Shown here one piece after another: positions 61,063-64,000 of a stretch of DNA of 64,000 nucleotides. The stretch lies in assembly GCA_017893485.1 (NCBI GenBank), contig CM030366.1, forward strand, positions 98,108,585 to 98,172,584, read 5' to 3'. The notes under the pieces are model-generated. The model saw nothing but the letters and a program-made list of their open reading frames with translations, ran no database searches and was not told the origin of the DNA. This DNA comes from Hemerocallis citrina (taxonomy: Eukaryota > Streptophyta > Magnoliopsida > Asparagales > Asphodelaceae). A program made the translations under genes and the position numbers. Position 1 is the first letter of the stretch, and each line of letters starts with the position of its first letter.

Positions 61063-61106
61063 TACAAGTTGATAGTATTGATTAAGATGGGGACAAGAGT
61101 AGAGTC

Positions 61107-64000
61107 ATGGAGTTCGATTGAACGAATTTCACAATGTGGAAGATCCAAATGATTGCATATCTCCCACAGAATGATCTAGATGATCCGTTGTTTGGTTTGA
61201 AGCCAAAAGGGGCGGAGGTCGATCCGATTGCGTTGGCGGACTGGAATAGATTGGATAAGAAAGCGTTTGGGCAAATTCAGTTGTCGCTGAGCAGCAAGGC
61301 GCTATTTCACATTGAGAATACAAGGACCGCAAAGGAGGCAATGGAGTTATTGACAGACATATTTGAGAAGCCGAATGCAACGAACCAGATCTTACACCTA
61401 AAGAAATTGGTTAACTTGAAGTTGTCAGAAAAGGGTTCGGTTGCTGAGCACATCAACAATTTCTGTATAGTTTACAATCAGATGGAATCGTCAGATTTAA
61501 AGTTTGAAGAAATGCCACAATCGTTGTTGTTGCTATCCAGTCTTTCCGATAGTTACGGTACAGCAAAGCAGACTATTACTGGCACCATGACTGATACGAC
61601 AACCCTAAAGGATGTTATAAGCAGCATTATGAATGAGGATGCAAGGAGGAAAAGGTATGGAGAAACTTCGGTGTCATATTCTAGCAATGCCGCACTGTCA
61701 GTTGATAATCGTGGTAGGAGTAACAATAGAGGGAAGTCACAGAGCAGGAATCACAGGTCCAAGTCAAGAACAGGACATCGCAAAGGTGAGTGTTGGTACT
61801 GCAAGAAGCCAGAACACAGGAGAGACCAATGCGAAGAGCATAAGAAAGCACAAACAGGGTCACAGGTAGCCAATGTGGTAAGTATTGAACCTCGTCTAGA
61901 TGAATTGTGTTTATCTGCTAGATTTAATATTATACAAGATGATTGGTGTATAGACTCAGGTACTTCTTATCATTGTACCCCCATGAGGGATGTTTTTTAG
62001 GATTACAGGACACGTAATTTTGGTGCAGTTTCAGTTAAAAATGGGCAGATATGTCCAGTTGTAGGTAGAGGCACTGTGAGAGTAAAGGCTCGAAATGGTG
62101 GGCAATTGGTCTTGTATGACACAAGACATTCCGAGCTTAAAGAAAAACTTGATCTCCACTAGCAAACTAGACAAAGAAGGGTTCACAACAACTTTTGGGC
62201 ATGAAGAATGGGAGGTGACTACAGGTGCCAGGTTGGTGGCAAAAGAAAAGCGTGGTAACACGTTGTACTTACTCAGAGAAGGTGATTCAAGTGATATCAT
62301 TGCTATAGCATCAGCAGGTAGTTCATCTTTAATTCTATGGCATGTCAAGTTGGGGCACCTTGGTGAACAGGGTGTCAAGCAACTTTGTTCTAGAAATCTT
62401 TTGTCGGGGCTGAAGAAGGTTGGGATGGATTTCTGTGAGAATTGTGTGATGGGCAAACAGAAGACAGCTTTCAGTTGGGTGGGCGTGAGAAGAAGCTTGG
62501 GAAGCTAGAATTGGTACATACAGATGTGTGGGGTCCAGCTCAGAAATTTTCTTATGGTGGTAACAGATACTTCGTCACATTCATCGATGATGCTACAAGA
62601 AAGGTTTGGGTTTATGCAATTCGCGAAAAATCAGAAGTATCTGAGGCATTCAGAGCTTGGGTGGCCATGGTTGAGAATGAGATGGGTTGTAAGGTGAAAG
62701 CAATAAAGTCAGACAATGGAGGTGAATACACAAGCAAAGAGTTTGTTAACTATCTGGCTAAGGAAGGTATCAGAGGAATCAAAACAATTCCTAAGACTCC
62801 ACAGGAGAATGGTGTAGTAGAAAGGATGAACCGCACAATACTCGAAAGGACGAGATGCATGAGACTTCATGCGGGTCTTCTGGTCCATCTTTGGGCCGCT
62901 ACAGTTGATACACAGTGTACATGATTAACCGTTGCCCGTTTAGTGTCCTTGATGGGGCCATTCCAGAAGAACTATGGTCAGGTAAAACTGTCAATTATTC
63001 ACATTTGAAAGTTTATGGTTGTATGACATATGTACTAATTGACAGGGAAGAAAGAAAGAAGTTGGACTCTAAGTCCAGGAGGTGTATATTCATTGGCTAC
63101 GGTGGCGATGAGCATAGTTACAGGCTTTGGGATTTTGTGGATAACAAAGTCATTCGCAACAGAAATGTAGTGTTCAATGAAGATGTCCTATACAAGGACA
63201 GACACACAGGTCAAAATAGTACAACCAGAGTCAGATTGGGGTTCAGAGTCAGACTCAGATTCTAATTCTGAAGGCAGCCCTACAGTGCAGCAACAGGTAC
63301 AGGTACCACAGAAAGCACAGGAGGCTCATGGTGAGCCTATTGAAAATGAGCAAGTTATCCAAGATGAACAGGTACAGCCAGAACAGTTCGGAAAACCTGA
63401 ACAGATCGGTGAACCGGTACCCATATTCCATATTGAGGAGATCGACACGAGAGAGAAGGCCAACCAAGATATTTGATCCATCAGCTAGTGTTGTTTACGA
63501 GCATTTTCTGTACACGGATTCGGGAGAGCCAGAGACTCATGAGGAGGCTTTAAGGGATGGGCTTGAATTCAGTGGGAGTTAGCCATGAAGGATGAGATGA
63601 ACTCCTTGGAACAGAACTAAACTTGGGAGTTGACCAAGTTGCCTGCAGGAAAACGCGCTCTTATGAACAAATGAATTTTCAGAGTCAAAGATGAGGCAGA
63701 TGACAGTAAGAGGTACAAGGCGAGGCTTGTTGTGAAAGAATTCTCTTAAAGAGAAGGTGTTGATTATAGTGAGATCTTTGCACCGGTTGTGAAGATGACT
63801 TCAATTAGGATTCTGCTTAGTATTGTGGCTTTTGAAGACTTGCACTTAGGGCAGCTAGATGTGAAGACAGCATTTCTCCATGGTGATGTCGAAGAAGAGT
63901 TGTACATGAAACAACCCACAGTTTTGAAGCAAAAGGAAAAGAAGACATGGTGTGTTGATTGAAGAGTCTTTATGGGCTCAAACAAGCACCGCGGCAATGG
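61107..64000 (+). pseudogene. Copia Gag-Pol, decayed and truncated by the window edge
   Basis: ATG at 61107, then a TGA at 61119-61121 four codons in. Gag (61134-62000) has the UBN2-type core and a zinc knuckle Cys-x2-Cys-x4-His-x4-Cys near 61796-61833. The protease Asp-Ser-Gly is at about 61952, followed by TAG at 61998-62000. After a frame change near 62100 comes the pre-integrase zinc finger (62340-62440); another shift near 62450 leads to the integrase core with Asp (62523), Asp (62713) and Glu (62821). A shift near 62920 opens 62915-63265, one near 63200 gives the Glu/Gln-rich linker, and from about 63580 the RT N terminus (Val-Lys-Thr-Ala-Phe-Leu-His-Gly near 63860) carries several stops. 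At least five frameshifts and five stops. Confidence 0.85.

Larger units (their letters stand above)
60375..64000 (+). mobile_element. Decayed Ty1/copia element (G), 5' part
   Basis: Plus-strand element: LTR, PBS, gag, protease, integrase and the beginning of RT, cut by the window end. Domain order (integrase before RT) is copia. The motifs resemble the Tork/Tnt1 group. Several stops and frameshifts make it inactive. The 3' LTR and TSD lie outside the window. Confidence 0.9.

Overview
The window is nuclear DNA from a flowering plant. Nearly everything recognisable is transposable-element DNA: Ty3/gypsy (Tat-type and chromovirus), Ty1/copia, a LINE, Helitrons, CACTA-, hAT- and Mutator-like elements and a TRIM, separated by AT-rich sequence with microsatellites. 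I cannot name the species. No complete ordinary host gene is visible, only a few gene-like fragments.

Layout. 1-6310: ruined Tat-type gypsy element(s), minus strand, with two tandem-repeat fields, an integrase tail, a gag/protease fragment and an LTR remnant. 6311-8344: unassigned. 8345-8699: two 172-bp foldback MITEs. 8751-11156: two Helitrons of one family, the second split by a 1.8-kb CACTA element. 11813-29116: a defective copia element (A) whose left LTR is split by an intact 14.3-kb Tat-type element (B, 12200-26477); A itself sits in the (TTA)n tail of a truncated LINE (29117-30000). 30628-31251: a Helitron containing a 277-bp TRIM. 32359-32532: a Mutator-type MITE. 34298-46205: a second Tat-type element (C) with three LTRs and a gag-protease-only coding region, split by a 4.4-kb solo LTR (D), which itself holds a Helitron. 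48289-53808: an intact 5.5-kb chromovirus (F). 53853-56802: MITE and hAT-like elements around a RING-type exon. 56906-57344: a plant-mobile-domain-like pseudogene. 57751-60374: a palindrome with ~1.3-kb arms. 60375-64000: the 5' part of a decayed copia element (G), cut by the window end.

How it works together. Element B is the only complete Tat-type element: one 1903-codon gag-pol frame on the minus strand and, on the opposite strand between pol and the 3' LTR, an intron-containing antisense gene pair with its own TATA box and poly(A) signal, bracketed by tandem arrays. The older relatives at 1-6310 and 34298-46205 kept gag, protease and the arrays but lost reverse transcriptase, RNase H and most of integrase, so they look like dependents of B-type elements. 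Insertion order can be read from nesting and matching target-site duplications (TSDs): LINE, then A, then B; C, then D, then a Helitron; Helitron, then CACTA; Helitron, then TRIM. All boundaries were read by eye; identities are counts by eye, not alignments.
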